27,856 nucleotides of DNA from M3007 sp044350425 (GCA_044350425.1 JBILHS010000080.1:1-27856); one strand, 5' to 3'. Positions 14,771 through 23,513 are shown, counted from the stretch's first letter. Notes: a model not told the origin generated them from the sequence alone. Program-made: numbers and translations.

Positions 14771-17700
14771 ATGAACATCACAGAAATTTCGATCAACCGC
14801 CCCTCGCTCATCATCGTTTTGTTTAGTGTTTTCGCACTTTTGGGCATTATCGGTTATAAAAAACTGAGTTATGAACTCATGCCCGATTTCAACCAGCCTG
14901 TGGTGGTGATTAAAACGATTTATCCGGGGGCCGAACCGAACGAGGTAGAAACGTCTGTTTCCCGAAAAATTGAAGACGCCTTGTCCAATTTGGAAGGGGT
15001 GGACTATTTAGTGACCAAGTCATTGCCCAATGCCTCGGTCATTATTGCCAATCTGAACTATGGTACGGATTTGGACAAATCCATGCAGGACGCACAACGC
15101 TATATTGACAACATTCGGAAAGATCTGCCCGCCGAAATTTTAAGCCCCGTGATGAGCAAGGTTTCGCCCAACGACTTGCCGATCATGTCCATCAGTTCCA
15201 CCAGTAATTTGCCGGCAACGGTATTTTACCAAAAAATGAAGGACGAATATTTGCCGCAAATCCAACAACTGAAAGGGGTGGCAGAAATTACGATGTTGGG
15301 CGGTGAAGCGCGTGAGATCCAGGTAAAGATCAATCAGGAAAAGATAAAATTGTACGGCATCTCTTTGTCGCAGGTCGTGGAGGCCATCAACCGCTCAGGT
15401 TTGGATTTGCCCGCTGGCAAGGTTCAGACCGACAAGGAAAGCAATTCGGTGCGTTTGGCCGGAAAGTTTGCCACCCTTGCAGATGTTCAAAATGTCCAGA
15501 TCGGAATGCCTGCACCAAACAGCCCGGTTTATGTGAAAGATGTGGCAGAGGTGACAGACGGCATTCAGGAAATTACGTCCATCAGTCGTTACAACGGCAA
15601 ACAGGGTATCGGGCTTTTGCTGAAAAAACAAGGCGATGCCAATGCAGTGAACGTATCCAAAGGGGTGCGCAGCGCTTTTGAAAAGATCGAAAAGCAAAAT
15701 GCTTCAAGTGGAGTAAAGTTTGTCATTGCCGACGACAGCACCTACAACACCATTGCTGCCGTAGACTCTGTTATATTTGATCTGATATTGGCCGTAGTCC
15801 TGGTTTCCCTGGTCATGCTATTGTTTTTACGGAGTTTCAGAAATGCCCTGATCGTTTTAGTTGCCATTCCAACCTCGCTCATCACAGCTTTTGCGGTGAT
15901 GTGGATGCTCCATTATACCCTCAATTTGATGACACTATTGGCCATGTCTCTGATAATCGGGATATTGGTAGACGATGCCGTGGTGGTTTTGGAAAACATC
16001 CAGCGACACCTGGATATGGGCAAAGAAAAGCGCAAGGCATCGCTTGATGGCCGGATGGAAATCGGGTTTTCGGCACTCTCCATTACTTTGGTGGATGTGG
16101 TGGTTTTCTTGCCGATTTTGTTTTTGCAGGTTTTTGTAGCGGATATGTTGAAGCAGTTTTCGGTAGTGGTCATTACCTCAACCCTCACGAGTTTGTTGGT
16201 CGGTTTTACGCTTACCCCTTGGCTGGCTTCCCGCATAGGCAAAAAAGAAGATCTGCAGCCTACCCATATTTTTAACCGTTTTTTGATCGGGTTTGAAAAG
16301 CAGTTGGAACACTTCATCAATTGGTATGGAAGACAATTGACCTGGGTGTTGAGTCACAAATTGATTTTTACCGGCATCGTTATTTTGCTTTTTGCCATGA
16401 CTTTGGGCGTCATGAAACAAGGGATTATCGGCAAAGAATTGATTTCCACGGGCGACCAGGGCAAGTTCCGTTTTGCATTAGAGTTTGACAGAAGCACGTC
16501 CATCCAACAAAACGATGCGGTTTCTTCGGACATTGAAAAATACATGTTGACCCTGCCCGAAGTCAAAACCTTGTTCAGCAATGTGGGCGGTCCCAGCACG
16601 GGCATCGGCAGTTTGGGGGTAGGTTCTGTTTACAAAAGTGAATTTACGGTTCAATTAAAACCCAAAACAGAGATCGCCAACCTGCGAACAGAAGATTTTA
16701 TGCTGCAATTGCGCAAAGATCTGCAGCATAAATATCCCAATATCCGGTTTTCTATGGCCGCATTGGGGCTGATTCCCCGCTCTGCGCCCATTGAAATGAC
16801 CTTGAGCGGAATCGATTTGGCACAAGTGATGGCCACGGGAAAAATGCTGAAAGAAATCGTGCAGGACATTCCGGGGGCCGATAACGTACAACTTTCTGTA
16901 GAAGAAGGAAGCCCCGAATACAAAGTAGTGCCGGACAAAGACAAAATGCAGCGTTTGGGATTGAATACCGCTTATGTCGGGCAAAACCTGCGCATTGCTT
17001 TTACGGGCAATGACGATGCAAAACTTACTGAAAATGGCACCGAATATCCCATCAGGATATGGATTACAGATTTTGACCGCCGGAGTTACGAAAACGTGAG
17101 TCGCCTGAACATCCTCAATCCGATGGGATTTCCAGTTCAGGTATCGCAATTTGCGGAAGTCGTCAAGGACCGGTCGCCTTCACTTTTGGAGCGCAAAGAC
17201 CGGCAGCCTGCCGTCACACTCACCGCTGATGCGTTGGGCCGGCCTTCCGGAACGGTGGCAGATGAGGTGGTGGACTATTTGAAAAAAAATCCATTGCCAC
17301 CGGGCATGCAGTTGGCTTGGGGCAGCGACATCAAACGCCAGAATGACAGTTTTGGAGCCCTGGGTTCCGTTTTGGCCATTTCTTTTTTGTTGATTTACCT
17401 GATCATGGTAGCCTTGTATGATAGTTTCGTCTATCCCTTGGTGGCATTGTTTTCAATTCCAGTGGCCGCGATTGGAGCCTTTTTAGCCTTGAATTTGTCC
17501 ATGAGCAACTTGAGTTTGTTTGCCCTGTTGGGCTTGATTATGCTCATGGGATTGGTCACCAAAAATGCCATTTTGATTGTAGACTTTACCAACCAGCTTA
17601 AATCCGAAGGCAAACATTTCAAAGAAGCCTTGATATTGGCGGGCAAAGAGCGCATGCGCCCCATTTTGATGACCACTTTGGCCATGGCAGTCGGCATGTT

Positions 17701-17866
17701 GCCCATTGCCATGGCAAAAGGCACTGCCAGTGAATGGAAAAACGGCCTGGCTTGGGTCATTATCGGCGGCTTACTTTCCTCGCTGATTTTGACCGTTTAT
17801 CTGGTGCCGATGATGTATTATCTGGTAGATACGGCTAAGGAAAAATTAAAGAGAATAAACCCTTGA
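14771..17866 (+). CDS. RND efflux pump, inner-membrane permease
   Basis: The 1031-residue protein has the full RND architecture: TM1 near residues 12-30, a first periplasmic porter/docking domain (about 35-330), TM2-7, a second periplasmic domain (about 560-860) and TM8-12. The proton-relay residues are intact: D401-D402 in GILVDDAVVVLENI (TM4) and K931 in GLVTKNAILIVDF (TM10). It exports toxic small molecules by proton antiport with the preceding adaptor and TolC proteins. The sequence looks like the hydrophobe/amphiphile class rather than the heavy-metal class, though the substrate cannot be told. It starts 6 bases after the adaptor stop. Confidence 0.96.
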   Translation: MNITEISINRPSLIIVLFSVFALLGIIGYKKLSYELMPDFNQPVVVIKTIYPGAEPNEVETSVSRKIEDALSNLEGVDYLVTKSLPNASVIIANLNYGTDLDKSMQDAQRYIDNIRKDLPAEILSPVMSKVSPNDLPIMSISSTSNLPATVFYQKMKDEYLPQIQQLKGVAEITMLGGEAREIQVKINQEKIKLYGISLSQVVEAINRSGLDLPAGKVQTDKESNSVRLAGKFATLADVQNVQIGMPAPNSPVYVKDVAEVTDGIQEITSISRYNGKQGIGLLLKKQGDANAVNVSKGVRSAFEKIEKQNASSGVKFVIADDSTYNTIAAVDSVIFDLILAVVLVSLVMLLFLRSFRNALIVLVAIPTSLITAFAVMWMLHYTLNLMTLLAMSLIIGILVDDAVVVLENIQRHLDMGKEKRKASLDGRMEIGFSALSITLVDVVVFLPILFLQVFVADMLKQFSVVVITSTLTSLLVGFTLTPWLASRIGKKEDLQPTHIFNRFLIGFEKQLEHFINWYGRQLTWVLSHKLIFTGIVILLFAMTLGVMKQGIIGKELISTGDQGKFRFALEFDRSTSIQQNDAVSSDIEKYMLTLPEVKTLFSNVGGPSTGIGSLGVGSVYKSEFTVQLKPKTEIANLRTEDFMLQLRKDLQHKYPNIRFSMAALGLIPRSAPIEMTLSGIDLAQVMATGKMLKEIVQDIPGADNVQLSVEEGSPEYKVVPDKDKMQRLGLNTAYVGQNLRIAFTGNDDAKLTENGTEYPIRIWITDFDRRSYENVSRLNILNPMGFPVQVSQFAEVVKDRSPSLLERKDRQPAVTLTADALGRPSGTVADEVVDYLKKNPLPPGMQLAWGSDIKRQNDSFGALGSVLAISFLLIYLIMVALYDSFVYPLVALFSIPVAAIGAFLALNLSMSNLSLFALLGLIMLMGLVTKNAILIVDFTNQLKSEGKHFKEALILAGKERMRPILMTTLAMAVGMLPIAMAKGTASEWKNGLAWVIIGGLLSSLILTVYLVPMMYYLVDTAKEKLKRINP

Positions 17867-17935
17867 ATTCCTTTTTTCAATGAAAAAAAGAGCCAAAAAG
17901 GAATCTCATAGTAAACCTCCTAAAAGCTCCGTCGG

Positions 17936-17981
17936 CGTGACTTATATCACGGAACCCCAGCCCATGTCAGCGGTAATTTTG
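17936..17981 (+). promoter_or_regulatory. Dyad promoter of the CoA-disulfide reductase gene (site D)
   Basis: CGTGAC-TTAT-ATCACG (17936-17951) stands 23 bases before TAATTTTG (17974-17981), an exact TAnnTTTG. The dyad has one arm mismatch (GTCAC to ATCAC), though GTGA/TCAC is intact. Transcription would start near 17986, leaving a ~126-base leader that includes the 9-bp repeat at 18061-18096. Confidence 0.78.
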
Positions 17982-18060
17982 TGCATTGATTTACAGTGTC
18001 AGATTCACTTTAAGTAAAGTGCAATACACTGAGCGTTTGTTCGGAAAATCAAGAGATTTC

Positions 18061-18096
18061 AATCACTCAAATCATCAAAATCACCTTAATCATAGT
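18061..18096. repeat. Degenerate 9-bp tandem repeat in the leader
   Basis: Four 9-base units begin AATCA (AATCACTCA, AATCATCAA, AATCACCTT, AATCATAGT). They lie just before the ATG at 18112. In frame they would encode an Asn-His-rich stretch, which shows that the longer reading frame from 17986 is not the true start. Confidence 0.7.
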
Positions 18097-18111
18097 ATAA
18101 ACAGCCACAAA

Positions 18112-19809
18112 ATGAAATACGTGATCATCGGTGCAGTAGCAGGAGGTGCCAGCACTGCCGCCAGGCTCAGAAGAATGGACGAGCATGCTGAAATAGTAAT
18201 TTTTGAAAAAGGCGCTTATATCTCTTACGCCAATTGTGGCCTGCCTTATTATATCGGCGATGTGATCAAAGACCGGAATGCTTTGTTCGTTCAAACGGCT
18301 GCAGCGTTCAATCAGCGGTTTAACATTGATGTCAGAACCCGTACAGAGGTAACCGCAATTGACCCGGCCTCCAAAACGGTTACAGCCATAGATCAGACTA
18401 CAGGCAAGACCTATACAGAAGCCTATGATAAACTGGTGCTATCGCCAGGCGCCGAGCCCATCCGACCACCATTGCCCGGCATCACACACGAAGGCATCTT
18501 TACCCTGAGAAATGTAACTGATACGGATTACATCAAAGGATTTATCGCACAGAAGCATGTAAAAAAAGCAGTCGTTATAGGGGCCGGGTTCATCGGTCTG
18601 GAAATGGCTGAAAACCTGCATGATCTTGGTCTGGATGTGACCGTTATAGAAATGGGAAACCAGATTATGGCTCCTCTAGATTATCCGATCGCGGCCATGG
18701 TTCAAAAGCATATCCGGGAAAAAGGGGTGCAGCTCCTGCTCAATGATGCAGTTTCAGCCTTTGAAAAACAGGATTCAGGGCTTCAGGTGTTACTAAAAAG
18801 CGGAGCCATCCTGGACGCCGATGTGGTGATTATGTCCATTGGTGTCCGGCCAGACACCAGATTGGCCACTCAGGCCGGGCTGAAACTGGGCGAGGCAAAA
18901 GGGATCTGGGTGAATGAATTTTTGCAAACCTCCAACCCGAACATTTACGCCGTTGGGGATGCCATAGAATTCAGCAACCCCATTACCCATCAATCCATGA
19001 ATACCTATCTGGCTGGTCCGGCCAATAAGCAGGGCCGTATTTGTGCCAATAATCTCGTGTTGGGCAATGTACAAAAGTACCACGGTGCCATCAATACCGC
19101 TATTGTGAAGGTATTTGACATGACCGTGGCCAGTGCCGGAACGGCCTCCAAGAATCTGACCAAAGCGGGGATCCAGCACATCGTTTCTACCACGCACAGT
19201 GGCTCACATGCAGGGTATTTCCCGGGCGCTAAGCAAATGAGCATACAGATCGCTTTTGCTCCGGAAGATGGGCGGCTGTTAAGTGCCCAGATTGCGGGCT
19301 TTGACGGCGTGGACAAAAGGATCGATATCTTGTCTTCTGCGATCCAGCGGAAGAGCAGCATTTATGAATTGACTGAATTTGAACATGCCTATGCGCCACC
19401 TTATTCCTCGGCAAAAGACCCGATCAATATGGCGGGATTTGTAGCCGAGAATATCCTGCAGGGTAGGCTGAGCATCTATTATTGGGATCAATTTGATCAG
19501 ATCACACCAGATGACCTCTTGATCGATGTCAGAACCCAAGCAGAATTTGAAGCTGGGCACATCGCAAACGCCCTCAATATTCCGGTGGATGATCTGCGGG
19601 ACCGGATCAGCGAGATTGACCGAAACAAAAAGATCTACACCTACTGTCGTGCCGGATTAAGAGGTTATCTGGCCCAAAGGATCCTGAAACAAAACGGCTT
19701 TAACTCGATCATGAATCTTTCCGGAGGATATCAGTTGTGGGAGATCTGCGACGAAGAAATGATGCGGGCAAAGCCAGTAAAAATAGAAGCTTTAGAACTG
19801 GTTGCATAA
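18112..19809 (+). CDS. CoA-disulfide/persulfide reductase with C-terminal rhodanese
   Basis: The 565-residue flavoprotein belongs to the CoADR-RHD (Npsr-like) family, which reduces CoA disulfide, CoA persulfide or polysulfide with NAD(P)H. FAD binding: IIGAVAGGASTAARLRR (5-21). The active-site cysteine is C42 in ISYANCGLPYY. NAD(P)H binding: VVIGAGFIGLEMAENL (about 156-171). A second FAD motif (YAVGDAIEF) and a dimerisation domain follow. The last ~110 residues form a rhodanese with DVRTQAEFEAGHI and loop YCRAGLRG (C512), so sulfane sulfur can pass between the two active sites. The start at 18112 gives the classic MKYVIIG opening. It has its own dyad promoter and is monocistronic as far as can be seen. 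Confidence 0.95.
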   Translation: MKYVIIGAVAGGASTAARLRRMDEHAEIVIFEKGAYISYANCGLPYYIGDVIKDRNALFVQTAAAFNQRFNIDVRTRTEVTAIDPASKTVTAIDQTTGKTYTEAYDKLVLSPGAEPIRPPLPGITHEGIFTLRNVTDTDYIKGFIAQKHVKKAVVIGAGFIGLEMAENLHDLGLDVTVIEMGNQIMAPLDYPIAAMVQKHIREKGVQLLLNDAVSAFEKQDSGLQVLLKSGAILDADVVIMSIGVRPDTRLATQAGLKLGEAKGIWVNEFLQTSNPNIYAVGDAIEFSNPITHQSMNTYLAGPANKQGRICANNLVLGNVQKYHGAINTAIVKVFDMTVASAGTASKNLTKAGIQHIVSTTHSGSHAGYFPGAKQMSIQIAFAPEDGRLLSAQIAGFDGVDKRIDILSSAIQRKSSIYELTEFEHAYAPPYSSAKDPINMAGFVAENILQGRLSIYYWDQFDQITPDDLLIDVRTQAEFEAGHIANALNIPVDDLRDRISEIDRNKKIYTYCRAGLRGYLAQRILKQNGFNSIMNLSGGYQLWEICDEEMMRAKPVKIEALELVA

Positions 19810-19921
19810 AAGCGATTTGATAATGGCCACTCCTAAGCCAACACAATTTCAAGCTTATTAATAGCTGCAGGGTCCCGAAAAATCACGCTCCCCAACCAAC
19901 CACACATTTAAATATATTATC

Positions 19922-21535
19922 ATGAAATCACTCTTATTTTCTATCCTGATCACTGGAATCGCCCTTCAATTGTCGGCTCAATCCAGCCCTTTCAATATCC
20001 AACTTGAGCCCCTGACAATTCCCAATGTCGGCGGACTACAAGCTTATGCTTTTGGCCAGCATGAAGGGAAATGGCTCATCATTGGAGGCCGGCTCGATGG
20101 GCTGCACCGCCGACAGCCGTTTGCCACCTTTGACATTGCCGGACACAATAACCAACTCATTGTGATTGACCCCATTGCCAAACAAAAGTGGTCGGCGCCC
20201 CTGAGCTCCCTTCCCGTAGCGATGCAGGAACAATTGAGTTCCACCAATATGCAGTTCATTCAGGAGGTCGATCAGTTGTACCTCGTGGGTGGTTACGGAT
20301 ACAGCAATACGGCGGGCGACCATATTACTTATAAGAAATTGACCGCGGTGAAAGTCCCAGAGGTAATAAACGCAATCATCAATGGAACGCCCTTCTCGGG
20401 GTATTTTCGGCAGATCACAGATGCGCAGTTTGAAGTCACTGGCGGGCATTTGTCCAAAATTTACGACACTTACTATCTGGTGGGAGGACAAAAATTTGAA
20501 GGCCGGTACAACCCAATGGGGCCCACACATGGACCTGGATTTGTGCAGCAATACACCGATCAGATTCGAAAATTTAAGATCAACGACGACGGCAACACGC
20601 TGACCATAACACATTTGCCTTCCTTTACAGACACAGACCAATTGCACCGCAGGGACTACAATGTGGTTCCACAGATCATGCCCAACGGCCAGGAGGGCGC
20701 CACCGCTTTTTCGGGCGTTTTCCAAAAAACAGTTGATTTGCCCTACCTCAACTGTGTGAACATTGACAGCAGCGGATATGTAGCAAACAATGCTTTTACA
20801 CAGTATTACAACCATTACCACTGTGCTTTTTTACCGCTTTATTCGGCCAGTACCAACCAGATGCACACCGTCTTTTTTGGCGGCATTGCGCAGTTTTACG
20901 ACAGCCTGGGCATTCTGGTGCAGGACAACAATGTGCCGTTTGTCAAAACCATTGCCCGGGTGACCCGCAATGCCGAAGGGATCATGGCGGAGTACAAATT
21001 GCCTGTAGAAATGCCCGCCTTGTTGGGAGCCAGTTCAGAGTTTATCCCCTTGGAAACACTTCCCGCTTACGCCAATGAGGTCGTCAAATTGGACGAACTC
21101 CCCACTGATAAAACGCTTGTAGGTTATATCTACGGCGGTATTGCCAGCACGGCAGCTAATATTTTTTGGATCAACAGCGGCACCGAGAGCAGTGCCAGCA
21201 GCCAGATCTACAAGGTTTATGTGACCAAAAATACTTCTTCTGCAGCACATGAGTTAAATACTCAAAGCACCGGTACCCTGCGGATGCAGATATTCCCCAA
21301 TCCAAACAACGGTGTTTTTGGCGTGAAATTTCAGTTGCCCAAGGTCACACGGGTTTGGTTGAGCATTTCGGACATGAACGGAAAGATCATAGAACGGGAG
21401 GAGCTGAAAAACCTGTTCCCGGGTGAAAATATCGTGACGCGAAAATTGAAAAAACTGAGTGTCGGGAATGCATACCTCGTTACCCTGGAAACAGAAAGCG
21501 AGCGAGCTACTGTGAAGACGGTAGTGCAGGAGTAG
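19922..21535 (+). CDS. Secreted kelch-like beta-propeller protein with T9SS sorting domain
   Basis: The 537-residue protein has a signal peptide (MKSLLFSILITGIALQLSAQ). At least five kelch-like blades are marked by hydrophobic-GG turns: WLIIGGRLDG, LYLVGGYGYS, YYLVGGQKFEG, HTVFFGGIAQF and LVGYIYGGIAS. The last ~75 residues are a T9SS type A sorting domain (MQIFPNPNNGVFGVKFQLP, then WLSISDMNGKII and the end KTVVQE). It should be exported and surface-attached. Ligand unknown; propellers of this kind bind glycans or proteins. It follows the CoADR gene by 112 bases that hold no recognisable signal and ends before a strong terminator. Confidence 0.88.
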   Translation: MKSLLFSILITGIALQLSAQSSPFNIQLEPLTIPNVGGLQAYAFGQHEGKWLIIGGRLDGLHRRQPFATFDIAGHNNQLIVIDPIAKQKWSAPLSSLPVAMQEQLSSTNMQFIQEVDQLYLVGGYGYSNTAGDHITYKKLTAVKVPEVINAIINGTPFSGYFRQITDAQFEVTGGHLSKIYDTYYLVGGQKFEGRYNPMGPTHGPGFVQQYTDQIRKFKINDDGNTLTITHLPSFTDTDQLHRRDYNVVPQIMPNGQEGATAFSGVFQKTVDLPYLNCVNIDSSGYVANNAFTQYYNHYHCAFLPLYSASTNQMHTVFFGGIAQFYDSLGILVQDNNVPFVKTIARVTRNAEGIMAEYKLPVEMPALLGASSEFIPLETLPAYANEVVKLDELPTDKTLVGYIYGGIASTAANIFWINSGTESSASSQIYKVYVTKNTSSAAHELNTQSTGTLRMQIFPNPNNGVFGVKFQLPKVTRVWLSISDMNGKIIEREELKNLFPGENIVTRKLKKLSVGNAYLVTLETESERATVKTVVQE

Positions 21536-21620
21536 CATCCCGCTGGACATTTATGTTTCACACAACGCCACGACGATACACCGATTTCCCGCTCACCGAA
21601 TAATATTTCCATCCCAATGA

Positions 21621-21659
21621 CGGCTATCATTCACCAGAATGATAGCCGTTGTGTTTTTT
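21621..21659 (+). terminator. Rho-independent terminator after the kelch gene
   Basis: CGGCTATCATTC (21621-21632) pairs perfectly with GAATGATAGCCG (21637-21648) over a 4-base ACCA loop, followed by TTGTGTTTTTT. It isolates the cytochrome genes from the upstream ones. Confidence 0.93.
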
Positions 21660-21786
21660 AGTCTGAATTGCTCCTAAACTTGCGGTTTCTGAGCAGGGTA
21701 CACTCTAGGGCCACTAAATTTTAGAAGTAAATTTTAAGTATCTGTCCAGGGAGTCACCTGCATGACTTATAAAAATTTACTACCCA

Positions 21787-22359
21787 ATGAAACAGCCTAT
21801 CCTAATCAAACACGTGCTGCCATTTATAGCATGGTATGCCTTGATGATCCTTATCACGATAGCCATCGATTATTTCCTGCATTATTTTCATTACGTGCAT
21901 GTGGGACTCTATTTAGGCTATGTCGGAACGTTTTTAATCATCGCCTCTTTTACCTATTCTTTAAGAAAGAGAAAGTATATAACCTCCGGGTCTCCGAAGC
22001 AGTATCTGATGTTTCATGAATATGTGGCATGGGCCGGATCTGTCATGATCCTGGTACATGCCGGCATCCATTTTAATGCACAATTGGCCTGGCTTGCGGT
22101 GCTGATGTTGTTGATCAATGTGGCGAGCGGACTGGTTGGGAAATTTCTCCTAAAATCAGCTGGAGATTCCCTGAGCGTTTCCCGACAGGAATTGGCAGAT
22201 AGCGGAATTAGTAAAGAAGCAGCAGACAAGGAACTCTTTTTTGATGCTGTCATTGTAAATTCTATGCGTAAGTGGCGAGACATCCACCTTCCAATTTCAT
22301 TTATGTTTGGTATTCTGTCTCTACTGCATATCATCACTGTATTTATGTTCAAAAAATGA
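21787..22359 (+). CDS. b-type membrane cytochrome, probable di-heme
   Basis: The 190-residue integral membrane protein has about five spans (near 10-29, 38-57, 74-94, 99-117, 168-187). Two histidine pairs, H77/H91 and H167/H181, are each spaced H-x13-H on two membrane helices, the same spacing as the axial heme ligands of bis-heme cytochrome b proteins. H95 is one further candidate. It is therefore a good candidate for a quinol-facing electron donor. Its stop codon overlaps the start of the 12-heme cytochrome gene by four bases (ATGA), so the two are translationally coupled and probably form one electron-transfer complex. The family name is uncertain (cytochrome b561-like or ferric-reductase-like). 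Confidence 0.78.
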   Translation: MKQPILIKHVLPFIAWYALMILITIAIDYFLHYFHYVHVGLYLGYVGTFLIIASFTYSLRKRKYITSGSPKQYLMFHEYVAWAGSVMILVHAGIHFNAQLAWLAVLMLLINVASGLVGKFLLKSAGDSLSVSRQELADSGISKEAADKELFFDAVIVNSMRKWRDIHLPISFMFGILSLLHIITVFMFKK

Positions 22360-23384
22360 AAAACCTACTGATCTTAGGAATCGTAGCTGGCATCGTTTTT
22401 TTAATGGTGCGATTCTCACATACCATGCTGAGCCCGGGTGAATTGGTGCAGGGACACCAGGATTTAAACAACAATTGCTTTGCATGTCATACACCCTTCG
22501 GAGGGATCGAAAATGATAAATGTATTGCTTGCCATAAGTTATCCGACATAGGAAAGGCGGATGACAACCTAGCAACCGACAGACCAAAGGTTTTATTCCA
22601 CGAAAACCTTTCAAGTCAATCCTGCATGGCTTGCCACACAGACCACGAGGGTGAAAACCCTGCAACAAAACTGGATGGATTTAAGCATACGCTCTTGTCG
22701 GAGACCATAATCAACAACTGTGTAAGTTGTCACCAAAAACCAACTGATGATCTTCATAAACAATTAAACACCACCTGCAAAAGCTGTCACAATACCGAAG
22801 GCTGGAAATCCGGGGTGAAATTTGATCATGACATGCTGGTAGTTCCTGATAAGAACGACTGTGTCTCTTGCCATCAGAAACCAACGGACAATCTTCATAA
22901 ACAGCTAAGTTCTTCTTGCAATAGCTGTCACAATACCCAAGGCTGGAAATCTGATGTAAAATTGGATCACAACCTGCTGATGGTTTCTGATCGGAACAAT
23001 TGTATTGCATGCCATCAAAAACCCCAGGATAACTTGCACCAATCCTTAAAAAACAATTGTAATTCCTGCCACAGCACGGAAAAATGGGTTCCTGCAAACT
23101 TTGATCACGATCGCTATTTTGCGCTGGATGGAGACCACAATGCAAGTTGTAATACCTGCCACAAAAACAATAATTATGATACCTATACCTGTTACGGTTG
23201 CCATGAGCATACGGTGAGTAACATCCTGGCTGAGCACAACGAAGAAGGAATCCGGAACATAACCAATTGTGTTGCCTGCCACAGAAGCGGCGATGAGGGT
23301 GAAGGAGAATCTAACCGCGGTGAGAACCGAGGCAATAATTCAAAGAAAAAGGAAGGAAAGCGGGAAAATGATGATGATGATTAG
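22356..23384 (+). CDS. Twelve-heme c-type cytochrome with charged tail
   Basis: The 342-residue protein has an N-terminal hydrophobic anchor (residues 4-19) and twelve CxxCH heme-binding motifs (C41, 56, 90, 122, 141, 169, 188, 216, 235, 265, 279, 305). Residues 119-259 are three copies of a 47-residue unit, each with two motifs (CVSCHQKP...LHKQL...CxSCH...W...DH). The final ~30 residues lack hemes and are highly charged, ending ENDDDD. It should be a periplasmic, membrane-anchored electron wire, resembling cytochrome c3/c7-like multiheme proteins. With the b-type protein before it, a quinol-to-periplasm electron route is likely; the final acceptor is unknown. The start at 22356 is set by the ATGA overlap; the longer frame from 22272 lies inside the upstream gene. 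Confidence 0.93.
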   Translation: MKNLLILGIVAGIVFLMVRFSHTMLSPGELVQGHQDLNNNCFACHTPFGGIENDKCIACHKLSDIGKADDNLATDRPKVLFHENLSSQSCMACHTDHEGENPATKLDGFKHTLLSETIINNCVSCHQKPTDDLHKQLNTTCKSCHNTEGWKSGVKFDHDMLVVPDKNDCVSCHQKPTDNLHKQLSSSCNSCHNTQGWKSDVKLDHNLLMVSDRNNCIACHQKPQDNLHQSLKNNCNSCHSTEKWVPANFDHDRYFALDGDHNASCNTCHKNNNYDTYTCYGCHEHTVSNILAEHNEEGIRNITNCVACHRSGDEGEGESNRGENRGNNSKKKEGKRENDDDD

Positions 23385-23403
23385 GCGTTTTCTGAAAGAA
23401 AAC

Positions 23404-23513
23404 AGACTAATGGACAGTTTGACATTGGACCTTAGACCTGATTCAGCAAATGCATTGTTTTCAAGCTTTTAGAGTGCAAGTCCAAGGTCCAATGTCAAAA
23501 TGTCCGGCAGTCA
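23404..23513 (-). mobile_element. 110-bp inverted-repeat element, copy 3
   Basis: The arms start AGACTAATGGACAGTTTGAC and, on the complement, TGACTGCCGGACATTTTGAC. In reverse orientation the whole element aligns with copy 1 (5506-5615), including ACTTGCA, TTGAAAA and GAATC in the unpaired centre, and is the same length. It lies between the cytochrome gene end (23384) and the ATPase start (23592). Flanking GAAAGAAAAC and GGAAAAAAAG are only loosely alike, so a target duplication is unclear here. Confidence 0.68.

Noticed and set aside
17867..17904. ATTCCTTTTT and AAAAAGGAAT as a terminator of the RND operon
   Set aside because: The stem is AT-rich and the T-run is on the wrong side, so it is weak evidence; a real terminator may still be elsewhere in the gap.
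17986..18111. Longer N-terminus for the CoADR protein
   Set aside because: It would use TTG and translate the 9-bp repeat into Asn-His repeats before the conserved MKYVIIG start.
20036..20821. 261-codon minus-strand frame inside the kelch gene
   Set aside because: It is fully covered by a well-supported T9SS protein on the other strand and has Cys/Val-rich composition typical of a shadow frame.
21752..21767. AGTCA-CCTGCA-TGACT upstream of the b-type cytochrome as a sixth dyad
   Set aside because: The half-sites face the opposite way (GTCA..TGAC rather than TGAC..GTCA), the spacer differs, and no -7 box lies at the fixed distance.
22711..23145. 144-codon minus-strand frame with repeated Cys-rich segments
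   Set aside because: It mirrors the heme-motif repeats of the cytochrome gene; the repetition comes from that gene.
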